From Bacillota bacterium (lineage in GTDB: Bacteria; Bacillota; Clostridia; Christensenellales; Aristaeellaceae), in NCBI GenBank assembly GCA_029548395.1, contig JAKPNM010000076.1, positions 1-35,474 of the forward strand: a DNA stretch of 35,474 bases. Direction: 5' to 3'. Shown here in pieces: positions 25,361 to 32,189 of the stretch. Both the position numbers and the translations under genes were made by a program. The notes under the pieces were generated by a model that saw only the letters and a program-made list of their open reading frames with translations, did not search any database and was not told the origin of the DNA. Each line of letters starts with the position of its first letter. The first letter of the stretch is position 1.

Positions 25361-25367
25361 TTTTTAC

Positions 25368-25396
25368 TTGCGCAGCCCGCGAGGGGGTGATATAAT
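25368..25396 (+). promoter_or_regulatory. Promoter of htpG
   Basis: TTGCGC (25368-25373), a 17-bp spacer and a perfect TATAAT (25391-25396). The -35 is weak. The -35 begins 8 bp after CIRCE, so bound HrcA could block polymerase entry. Confidence 0.75.
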
Positions 25397-25428
25397 AAAC
25401 AGGCAAATACTTCCCGGAGGATTCATTC

Positions 25429-27393
25429 ATGGCTACAAAGCAGCAACAACAGGCAAACAGCCCGCGGCAGGGCACTATTTCCATTGACGCTCAAAACATC
25501 ATGCCGGTCATCAAGCGCTGGCTGTATTCAGACAAGGACATCTTCCTGCGTGAGATCGTCTCAAACGGCGTGGATGCCATCACCAAGCTCAAAATGGTTC
25601 AAGGCACCCCGGAAGGCGAGGAGCTGTCCGTCATGGTGACGCTGGACAAGGAAAAGGGCGAAATCCGCGTTTCGGACAACGGTATTGGCATGACCGCGCA
25701 GGAGGTTGACCAGTATATCAACCAGGTCGCTTTCTCCAGCGCTGAGGAATTCCTTAAGAATTATACCGGGGAAGACGCCTCGGGCATCATCGGCCATTTT
25801 GGTCTGGGGTTTTATTCTGCCTTCATGGCAGCCGATCGCGTCACCATCGATTCGCTCTCCTATCAGGAGGGCGCGCAGCCGGTGCGCTGGACCAGTGAGG
25901 ACGGCATCCGCTATGAGATGGAGGAGGGCGCCCGCACAACGAGGGGTACCACCATTACCATGCATATTATGGAGGAGGAGAAAGAGTTTCTGGAGGGCGC
26001 CACAGTGCATGCGGTGCTGGATAAATATTGCGGATATATGTCGGTCCCGGTTTATTTCCAGGATCTGGAGGACATTGCCCGCCAGGAGAAAGCGCAGCGG
26101 CAGCGCCGCGAGGAGGCTGAGAAAAAGGCTGCAGAGCGGTCTGGGGACGAAGCCGGGCAGGCGCAGGAGGAGCCGGAGCTTTTGACCGAAGAGGAAGCGC
26201 CCGGCCCGGAGATGATCAATGACACCCACCCCCTGTGGCTCAAGGCGCCCCGGGAGTGCAGCGAGGACGAATACAAGCAGACCTACCGAAAGCTCTTCAA
26301 TACCTGGGAGGATCCCCTGTTCTGGATCCACCTGAATGTGGACTATCCCTTCAACCTCAAGGGTATTTTGTACTTCCCGCGCATCAAGCGCGATTTTTCC
26401 GGTCATGACGGTCAGATCAAGCTGTTCAACCGCCAGGTGTTTGTGGCTGACAACATCAAGGAGGTCATTCCCGAGTTCCTTATGGTGCTCAAGGGCGTCA
26501 TTGACTGCCCTGACCTGCCGCTGAATGTCTCCCGTTCCTTCCTGCAAAACGACGGCTATGTCCGGCGGCTGTCACAGCATATCGTCAAGAAGGTGGCGGA
26601 CAAGCTCAATGAGTTGTTCTCCGGCCAGCGCGAAACCTATCAGACCTATTGGGATGACATCCATCCCTTCATCAAGTACGGCAGCGTATCGGACCGGAAG
26701 TTTTATGACGCGGTCAAGGGTTCCCTGCTGCTGAAAACCACCAGGGGTGACTATCTGACCCTGGATGAGTACAAGGCGCGCAACGAAGGCAAGGCTGAGA
26801 AAAAGGCCTATTACACGACAGACCCCGCACGCCAGGCTGCCAGTGTGGCGCCCTTTGAGAGCAAGGGCATCGATGTGGCGATCATGGATACGCTGATCGA
26901 TGTCAACTTTATGTCCTTCCTGGAATACGCCGGCGGCGCGGACATGCAGTTTATGCGCGTGGACGCTGATGTCAAGGGGCTGCAGGCGGAAACCGAGGAA
27001 GGCAAGGAACTGGACCGTGAAGCGCTGGAAAAGCGCATCCGTGAGGTGCTGGAGCAACCGGAACTGGTGGTGCAGCTGGAGGCGCTGTCCGATCCTGACA
27101 TACCTGGCATGCTGACTGAGGATGAGCAGCTGCGCCGCTTCAAGGATATATCCCGGATATACGGAGAAAAGAACAACCTGCCTGAGCGCTATACCCTGGT
27201 GCTCAACCGCGCCAACAAAAGCGTGCAGGCCATTGCCGCCATGGAGGAGGGAGAAAAGCAGCAGCTTCTGATCGAGCAGGTGTTTGACCTGGCGCGGCTG
27301 TCCTCCCGCCCCCTGGAAGGTGAGGAGCTCAAGGGATTTCTCAAGCGCAGCAACCGCCTGATTGACCTGCTGGCGCATCCGAGTGAATCATAA
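25429..27393 (+). CDS. htpG: Molecular chaperone HtpG (Hsp90)
   Basis: A 654-residue Hsp90. The N-terminal ATPase domain has E42 and N46 (FLREIVSNGVDAITKLK), D83 (SDNGIGM) and the lid GHFGLGFYSAFM. A charged linker lies at about 210-260 (QRQRREEAEKKAAERSGDE, then an acidic run). The middle domain includes WEDPLFWIHLNVDYPFNLKGILYFP and DLPLNVSRSFLQND, and the C-terminal dimer domain ends near 650. It refolds or remodels client proteins in the cytoplasm using ATP. CCGGAGGATTC lies before the ATG. Control by HrcA is predicted from the CIRCE site, whereas Bacillus subtilis htpG is not HrcA-controlled. Its stop overlaps a minor ATG of the next ORF. Confidence 0.96.
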   Translation: MATKQQQQANSPRQGTISIDAQNIMPVIKRWLYSDKDIFLREIVSNGVDAITKLKMVQGTPEGEELSVMVTLDKEKGEIRVSDNGIGMTAQEVDQYINQVAFSSAEEFLKNYTGEDASGIIGHFGLGFYSAFMAADRVTIDSLSYQEGAQPVRWTSEDGIRYEMEEGARTTRGTTITMHIMEEEKEFLEGATVHAVLDKYCGYMSVPVYFQDLEDIARQEKAQRQRREEAEKKAAERSGDEAGQAQEEPELLTEEEAPGPEMINDTHPLWLKAPRECSEDEYKQTYRKLFNTWEDPLFWIHLNVDYPFNLKGILYFPRIKRDFSGHDGQIKLFNRQVFVADNIKEVIPEFLMVLKGVIDCPDLPLNVSRSFLQNDGYVRRLSQHIVKKVADKLNELFSGQRETYQTYWDDIHPFIKYGSVSDRKFYDAVKGSLLLKTTRGDYLTLDEYKARNEGKAEKKAYYTTDPARQAASVAPFESKGIDVAIMDTLIDVNFMSFLEYAGGADMQFMRVDADVKGLQAETEEGKELDREALEKRIREVLEQPELVVQLEALSDPDIPGMLTEDEQLRRFKDISRIYGEKNNLPERYTLVLNRANKSVQAIAAMEEGEKQQLLIEQVFDLARLSSRPLEGEELKGFLKRSNRLIDLLAHPSES

Positions 27394-27410
27394 TGAAAGG
27401 AAATCCATCC

Positions 27411-28307
27411 ATGAAGAAAGTCCCCCTGGGCAAAACCGGGTACCAGGTCGCGCCTGTTGCCTATGCCGGCATTGTCAGCATGAACGAGCAGCAGGCGGAT
27501 TCTGACCGCTATGTCAGCCAGGCGGTCGAAGCGGGCGTCAACTATTTTGATGTGGCTCCCAGTTATGGCAATGCCGAGCTGATCCTTGGCAAGTCGCTCA
27601 GGCCTTACCGCAAGGATGTCTATCTGGCATGTAAAACGACCAATCGCAAGGCGGTCGATGCGGAGAAGGATTTTTATAAGTCCCTGAAGCGTCTGCATAC
27701 CGATTGGTTTGATGTCTACCAGCTGCATTCCCTGACCACGCCGGAGGATGTGGAAACAGCCTTTGGCCCGGGAGGCGCCATGGACATGGTGGTGAAGTTT
27801 CGCCGGCAGGGCCTGGTGCGCAAGGTTGGTTTCAGCGCCCATAGCGAGCGGGCGGCCCTGGAGGCGCTCAAACGTTATGATTTTGACACGGTCATGTTCC
27901 CTGTCAACTGGATGCTGCACAAAGGTCAGGGCATCGGCAGCGCTCTGGTGGAATTGAAGCGCGAGAAAGGCTTTGGCCTGCTGGGCATCAAGTCCATTGT
28001 CGAGCGCGCCTGGCTGAGCGATCAGGAGCGCCGGCAATCCATCTGGCCCAAGTCATGGTGCAAACCCCTTGACAAGGAGGACGGCAATGCCCGCCTGGCT
28101 GCCATGCGCTACGCTCTGCATCTGGGTGTGGATATCCTGGTTCCTCCGGGCAACTGGGAGTGCCAGTCTTTCATGCTCTCGCATTATGAGCAGGCCTTCC
28201 TGGCAAGCTATGCCCCGGAGGATGAGAAGCTGCTCAACGCCCGCTATGAAGCTGTCAAGGATCATCCTTTCTTTGATAAGGATACGGGGGATTTGCCGGC
28301 ACGGTAA
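27411..28307 (+). CDS. Aldo/keto reductase
   Basis: A 298-residue TIM-barrel oxidoreductase with the complete catalytic set: D47 (YFDVAPSYG), Y52, K75 (LACKTT) and H106 (YQLHS). It probably reduces aldehydes or ketones, or oxidises sugars, with NAD(P)H. The C-terminal part (SVERAW- and QSIWPKSWCKP-like region) is less typical, and the substrate is unknown. ATG 27411 is favoured by AAAGGAA at 27396-27402; the track start at 27393 overlaps the htpG stop. It is likely co-transcribed with htpG and so could be heat-induced. Confidence 0.9.
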   Translation: MKKVPLGKTGYQVAPVAYAGIVSMNEQQADSDRYVSQAVEAGVNYFDVAPSYGNAELILGKSLRPYRKDVYLACKTTNRKAVDAEKDFYKSLKRLHTDWFDVYQLHSLTTPEDVETAFGPGGAMDMVVKFRRQGLVRKVGFSAHSERAALEALKRYDFDTVMFPVNWMLHKGQGIGSALVELKREKGFGLLGIKSIVERAWLSDQERRQSIWPKSWCKPLDKEDGNARLAAMRYALHLGVDILVPPGNWECQSFMLSHYEQAFLASYAPEDEKLLNARYEAVKDHPFFDKDTGDLPAR

Positions 28308-28323
28308 AGGCAAGGGATCCTGT

Positions 28324-28361
28324 GAATCCGAAACGGATCTCCTGGCTCCGCCAGGGGATTC
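28324..28361. other. Nested hairpins between convergent genes
   Basis: CCTGGC-TCC-GCCAGG (28341-28355) is a perfect 6-bp hairpin. GAATCC (28324-28329) can pair with GGATTC (28356-28361) around it, or ATCCG-AAA-CGGAT (28326-28338) can form instead. There is no T run, so termination is uncertain. Confidence 0.5.
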
Positions 28362-28380
28362 CCGTTCTCGGCAGACAGCC

Positions 28381-29085
28381 TTAGCCGCCCTTGATGATAC
28401 GAACAAACAAGCCGTCATTGCGGAATAGATCCGCTACCTGGCTGTTCTGCATGAACGCGGCAAAGCGCTCATCCGGCACAGCCACCTGAATCAAAGGAAT
28501 CAACAGCACCAGCAAATAGCAGATGACCGCGCCGCGCGCCAAGCCAAACAGCGCGCCGGCCAGCCAGTCCAGCTGACGGAGCACCGGAAACTCAAACACG
28601 TTGCGGATGATGGATACAATGAACATCCAGATCAAATAGGCGATCAGGAAACAGGCCAGGAAGCTCAGGACGCTGAGGATCGACTGGATCAGCGTGTTTG
28701 ACACATAGTCATTGACAGTGGCCAGGCCCTTGCCGGAGAAGGCCTGTGTGATGATGTTGTTTCGCAGCAGGTTTTCTATGGGCTCCGGGAAAGACACGCT
28801 GCTGAGCACAGTCTCCAGCAGATTGCCGGACACCTGGGCCACCGGGGCCGAGGCCAGCTCATAGTCGCCCACGCGCACAACGGCATCGGAATAATTGACA
28901 AGTATTTCCCGGAGGGAACGGCTGCCTGAGAGCAGGGCGGTCAACTGCGGGCCGAAAACCAGCCCTGCGAGGATGGATATACCCGCGCCCAGCAGGCTGG
29001 CGACTGACTGGATAAAGCCATGGTACAGCCCGTATACCACGCTGATGCCCAGAACGCCAAGCAAGATCAAATCAATCAGATTCAA
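28381..29085 (-). CDS. CvpA-family membrane protein
   Basis: A 234-residue protein starting NLIDLILLGVLGISVVYGLYHGFIQSV, the usual CvpA opening, with four likely membrane helices. The second half has WLAGALFGLARGAVICYLLVLLI, the conserved GxxxGxxRG-like helix of the family. CvpA proteins are tied to colicin V production in E. coli and to envelope stress tolerance, with no firm mechanism. The start is TTG 29085, with GGAGG 6 bases upstream (two tandem GGAGG-like sites). It follows the DUF5711-like gene by 17 bp and is probably in its operon. Confidence 0.85.
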   Translation of the reverse strand: MNLIDLILLGVLGISVVYGLYHGFIQSVASLLGAGISILAGLVFGPQLTALLSGSRSLREILVNYSDAVVRVGDYELASAPVAQVSGNLLETVLSSVSFPEPIENLLRNNIITQAFSGKGLATVNDYVSNTLIQSILSVLSFLACFLIAYLIWMFIVSIIRNVFEFPVLRQLDWLAGALFGLARGAVICYLLVLLIPLIQVAVPDERFAAFMQNSQVADLFRNDGLFVRIIKGG

Positions 29086-29102
29086 GAATATCCTCCCTCC
29101 TG

Positions 29103-30209
29103 TCAGGGCAGGGTAATCAGGTACACGTCCAGCCCGCTGCTGACCAGGCTGGCGTTGTTGGACAGCTTGCCGATGTAGCCGGTGATGGGGGATTTCAGCG
29201 GCAGCTTCAATGCCGAGAAGCGCTGGGCGTTGAACTCTGCCTGATAGAGCGTGTCCGCTGAGATGGCGAAGATGGTGCTGCCCTTGAGCCCCGCGCCCAC
29301 GCAGCTGTTGGGCAGGGTATAGCGCCTGTTCTGCTTGTTGCCTGTCAGCACGCGCAGCTCGGTAATCGTCTGCTCGTTGGCTGTTTGCATCTCCGGAGCG
29401 AAAAGCATGGTGGCGCCGCTGCCGGAAACATTGGCGTCCACCAGCTTCCAGCCATAGACCAGCTGCTTAGAGAAGGGGTCCAGCGTCCCGCGGTAATCAT
29501 ACAGGTTGAGTTCCTTGGTGTTGATGGTATGCAGCTTGCCGCCCGCATACAAAACCCTGTAGGTAATTTCCTCGCCCAGGTCAACTTCGCCCGTGTTCAT
29601 TGCGCCCACCCTGTAAATGTTCATGATGGTCGCCGGAGAAACGCCGTACACATCCAGCGCGGTGGTCCACAGGTAGTCGCCGTTCTCAAAGAAATCCATG
29701 TCCATGATCATTTTGTCGGCATAGGCGACGGATTCTGAATCCACTGCCAGTCCGTTGATATCCTTGACCAGCAGCATGGGGCTGAAACCCTCGCCGATGA
29801 CCGCGGCCACATACTGCCTGCCTGCCTTGGCGAACTGAATGGTATCGGGCAGCCGGTCGTTATAGGTGGCATGCCCTGCGCGGTTGAGAATGTGCAGGTG
29901 CCCGCCCACCCAGGCGGTCACGATGTCCTCGCTGGCTGTGAAGCGGGCGCCCGGGCCCAGGGCGTACTTCCATTGCTCCGTGCCGTTGGCGTTCAAACAA
30001 AACAGCGTGGTGCCGTCATAATAGAGCACCTTGTCGCCAAAGGGCGTGACCTGCTGGGTGGCGATGCAGCGCAGCTTGGTGACCGACAGGCGCCTGGCCC
30101 CGCCGCCAAAGACGCCCATGATGAATAAGATCAAAACGATCAACAGCGCCAGCGCGGCGGTGATGATGACCATGCGGTACCGGCTGATGCCGTTGCCTTC
30201 GCGATCCAT
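29103..30209 (-). CDS. DUF5711-like membrane-anchored beta-propeller protein
   Basis: A 368-residue protein. A short cytoplasmic start is followed by one membrane helix at about 14-34 (VIITAALALLIVLILFIMGVF) and a large external domain. This domain shows repeated strands with the WKYAL, LHILNRAGH and LNLYDYRG pattern, as in PQQ/YVTN-type propellers. It resembles clostridial DUF5711 proteins, which are often near CvpA, as here. The function is unknown; a scaffold or sensor role is inference. GGGAGG lies a few bases before ATG 30209, and a near-consensus promoter lies upstream. Confidence 0.75.
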   Translation of the reverse strand: MDREGNGISRYRMVIITAALALLIVLILFIMGVFGGGARRLSVTKLRCIATQQVTPFGDKVLYYDGTTLFCLNANGTEQWKYALGPGARFTASEDIVTAWVGGHLHILNRAGHATYNDRLPDTIQFAKAGRQYVAAVIGEGFSPMLLVKDINGLAVDSESVAYADKMIMDMDFFENGDYLWTTALDVYGVSPATIMNIYRVGAMNTGEVDLGEEITYRVLYAGGKLHTINTKELNLYDYRGTLDPFSKQLVYGWKLVDANVSGSGATMLFAPEMQTANEQTITELRVLTGNKQNRRYTLPNSCVGAGLKGSTIFAISADTLYQAEFNAQRFSALKLPLKSPITGYIGKLSNNASLVSSGLDVYLITLP

Positions 30210-30237
30210 TGCGCCTCCCGATCCAGAGTCTGAGAGG

Positions 30238-30266
30238 ATTATAAACCCTCAGGCCTGCCTGGTCAA
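30238..30266 (-). promoter_or_regulatory. Strong promoter of the DUF5711-cvpA operon
   Basis: On the minus strand TTGACC (30266-30261), exactly 17 bp, then a perfect TATAAT (30243-30238). It sits just past the chorismate mutase stop codon, so these two genes can be transcribed separately from it. Confidence 0.88.
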
Positions 30267-30270
30267 ACGC

Positions 30271-30555
30271 TCAGCTTTGTTGTTCTTTTGCCTGTGCGGC
30301 CAAATGCTCCTGCCGGGCGCGGCTGATGGCAAAGATCGCATCATACAGGGCCAGCAGCTCCTCGCGGTAGACAGTACCGGTCATCTCAAGCAGCCGCCCG
30401 GTCACCGCCGCCTCGCGGGCGGGATTGTGCACAGGCGCGCCGCTGCCCTGCTTGATGACAGCGATCCGGTCAATGACCTGCATGCGCTGATCAAACAGCC
30501 GGGCAAGCTGTGCGTCGATGCCGTCCAGCGCCAGCCTGGCTTCTTCCAGTGTCAT
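30271..30555 (-). CDS. Chorismate mutase, AroQ type
   Basis: A 94-residue all-helical single-domain enzyme. The family pattern is present: LDGIDAQLARLFDQRMQVIDRIAVIKQ in helix 1 and VHNPAREAAV with the Arg-Glu pair. It converts chorismate to prephenate for phenylalanine and tyrosine synthesis. No other aromatic pathway gene is in the window, and no prephenate dehydratase or DAHP synthase is fused to it. GGAGGG lies 5 bases before the ATG, and it has its own promoter. It is a stand-alone housekeeping gene between the cvpA operon and the str operon. Confidence 0.9.
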   Translation of the reverse strand: MTLEEARLALDGIDAQLARLFDQRMQVIDRIAVIKQGSGAPVHNPAREAAVTGRLLEMTGTVYREELLALYDAIFAISRARQEHLAAQAKEQQS

Positions 30556-30580
30556 CTTGACCCTCCTTAAGGTTTTCTAT

Positions 30581-30608
30581 ACTATACCATTGTCAGGCGT
30601 CTGCCCAA
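30581..30608 (-). promoter_or_regulatory. Promoter of the chorismate mutase gene
   Basis: On the minus strand TTGGGC (30608-30603), 16 bp, then TATAGT (30586-30581) preceded by TGG (extended -10). The -35 is a poor match. Confidence 0.55.
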
Positions 30609-30721
30609 AGGCTTGCACGCAGAATGTTTTCCCTGGAAGCTGTGAGGATCACGGCATTTGGCGGTTGTTTTCAGCGCTCCTCTTTATATCCGCCTTGATG
30701 AAAACTTTCATGACAGAATCA

Positions 30722-30751
30722 TTGACAAAACGGTAAAAACAATAGTATTAT
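30722..30751 (+). promoter_or_regulatory. Promoter of the str operon
   Basis: TTGACA (30722-30727), an 18-bp spacer and TATTAT (30746-30751). Transcription would start near 30758, which rules out the track start ATG at 30750 for the L7Ae-like gene. Confidence 0.82.
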
Positions 30752-30800
30752 GATAAAGTTGCCTGCCGCATGGCAATTACCTCAGTCGATGGAGGATTTG

Positions 30801-31049
30801 GTGACACATTCGCTGGCTTCCGGGGAACGCAAAGCGGTCGGCATCAAGCAGACGCTCCGGGCGCTCATACAGGGCAGGGCCCTGCAGGTGTATCTGGCCG
30901 TGGATGCAGATGCCCTGCTGGTGGAGGACATTGCCCGGGAAGCCGAAAGCCGCGGCGTTCCGATTGTCCGGGTGCTGACCATGAGGGAGCTGGGAAGGAT
31001 GTGCGGCATCCAGGTGCCCGCAGCCGCCGCAGCCCTCGTCAGAGACTGA
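30801..31049 (+). CDS. L7Ae-like ribosome-associated protein (YbxF type)
   Basis: An 82-residue protein, the usual YbxF length. It has GIKQTLRALIQGRALQVYLAVDADALLVEDIAREA, VPIVRVLTMRELGRMCGI and PAAAAALV, matching the compact L7Ae/L30e fold that binds kink-turn RNA. It is found ahead of rpsL in many Firmicutes. The start is GTG 30801 with GGAGG five bases upstream. ATG 30750 lies inside the -10 box, and ATG 30789 has no ribosome site. It may bind k-turns in rRNA or mRNA; the physiological role is unsettled. Confidence 0.88.
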   Translation: MTHSLASGERKAVGIKQTLRALIQGRALQVYLAVDADALLVEDIAREAESRGVPIVRVLTMRELGRMCGIQVPAAAAALVRD

Positions 31050-31062
31050 GCCAACCACAGAC

Positions 31063-31088
31063 TATATATTCCCATGGGTTGCGGGAAT
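31063..31088 (+). other. Hairpin in the rpsL leader
   Basis: ATTCCC and GGGAAT form a 6-bp stem around ATGGGTTGC in the gap between the L7Ae-like gene and rpsL. There is no T run. It lies just before the first of two strong ribosome sites. Confidence 0.5.
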
Positions 31089-31106
31089 GTTATAGGAGGA
31101 GACCTG

Positions 31107-31166
31107 TTGCCCAGGCTCCGATCAAAATTCAGGAGGTGCCCTAATTGCCCACGATCAATCAATTGA
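31107..31166 (+). CDS. Possible 19-codon upstream ORF overlapping the rpsL start
   Basis: AGGAGGA at 31094-31100 is a strong ribosome site, six bases before TTG 31107. The ORF reads [19 protein letters not shown] and stops with TGA 31164-31166, that is, 20 bases inside rpsL in another frame. The ribosome site of rpsL (AGGAGGTG) falls within it. This could be a regulatory leader ORF, or a chance open frame following an unused ribosome site. It is absent from the ORF track because of its size. Confidence 0.35.
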   Translation: MPRLRSKFRRCPNCPRSIN

Positions 31167-31519
31167 TCCGCAAAGGCCGCAAGAAGATTGTCAAGAAATC
31201 TGATGCGCCCATCCTGCAGGGTTGTCCGCAAAAGCGCGGCGTGTGTCTGTCCGTCAAGACAACCACCCCGAAAAAGCCTAATTCGGCCCTGCGCAAAATC
31301 GCCAGAATCCGTCTGACCAACCAGATTGAAGGCACATGTTACATCCCCGGGATTGGCCACAACCTGCAGGAGCACAGCGTGGTGCTGATCCGCGGCGGCC
31401 GTGTGCGCGATCTGCCTGGCGTGCGGTACCACATTATCCGCGGCGCGCTGGATACAGCCGGGGTTGCCAAGCGCAATCAAGGCCGTTCGCTGTACGGCGC
31501 CAAACGTCCCAAGAAATAA
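31145..31519 (+). CDS. rpsL: Ribosomal protein S12
   Basis: A 124-residue S12 of normal bacterial length. [25 protein letters not shown] (K43 and K44), [26 protein letters not shown] and the C-terminal [11 protein letters not shown] are all present. S12 lines the decoding centre of the 30S subunit. Position 88 (counting Met as 1) is Arg, where nearly all bacteria have Lys, in [10 protein letters not shown]89 is intact. The start is TTG, fixed by AGGAGGTG six bases upstream and by the universal Pro-Thr N-terminus. It is the second gene of the str operon. Confidence 0.98.
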   Translation: MPTINQLIRKGRKKIVKKSDAPILQGCPQKRGVCLSVKTTTPKKPNSALRKIARIRLTNQIEGTCYIPGIGHNLQEHSVVLIRGGRVRDLPGVRYHIIRGALDTAGVAKRNQGRSLYGAKRPKK

Positions 31520-31682
31520 GCAAACCACGCCGGTCAGGCCGCTGAGGCTTCTTCACCGTGTCCCGTCTTGGAACCGCGGGGCATGCTTTCAGGGAAGCCG
31601 TCAGGGCCGCTTGCGATGGATGGCATTGTGCTGAAATGCCGCCAGCCTCCGGCTCACCAATGTTCAATTTGAGGAGGAAAAT

Positions 31683-32153
31683 ATGCCCCGTCGTGGATTT
31701 ATTCCCAAGCGAGAAGTGCTGCCCGATCCCATTTACGGGACAGTCACCGTGACCAAACTGATCAACCAGATTATGCTGGATGGCAAGCGCGGTGTCGCGC
31801 AGAATGTATGCTATTCAGCCTTCAGCATGATCCGAGAGAAGACCGGCAGGGAGCCCGGCGATGTCTTTCAGGACGCGCTGAACAACATCCTGCCCCAGCT
31901 TGAGGTCAAGGCCCGCCGTGTCGGCGGCGCAACCTACCAGGTGCCCATGGAGATCCGTCCGGAGCGCCGCCAGACCCTGGCCCTGCGCTGGTTGGTGGAC
32001 TTCAGCCGCAAACGCGGCGAGAAGACCATGGCTGAACGCCTGGCCAGCGAGATTATAGACGCTGCCAACAATACCGGCAACGCGGTCAAGCGCAAGGAAG
32101 AGATGCACCGCATGGCCGAGGCCAACAAGGCTTTTGCCCATTACCGCTGGTAA
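31683..32153 (+). CDS. rpsG: Ribosomal protein S7
   Basis: A 156-residue S7, starting [19 protein letters not shown] and containing [22 protein letters not shown] and [20 protein letters not shown]. It nucleates the 30S head on 16S rRNA. GAGGAGG lies before the ATG. The 163-bp gap before it is long for this operon. In E. coli, S7 represses its own operon by binding the equivalent rpsL-rpsG gap, so a similar site is possible here. Confidence 0.98.
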   Translation: MPRRGFIPKREVLPDPIYGTVTVTKLINQIMLDGKRGVAQNVCYSAFSMIREKTGREPGDVFQDALNNILPQLEVKARRVGGATYQVPMEIRPERRQTLALRWLVDFSRKRGEKTMAERLASEIIDAANNTGNAVKRKEEMHRMAEANKAFAHYRW

Positions 32154-32189
32154 GCAAGGCTCTGCCACGATAAAGGAGTTCTGTTTTAC

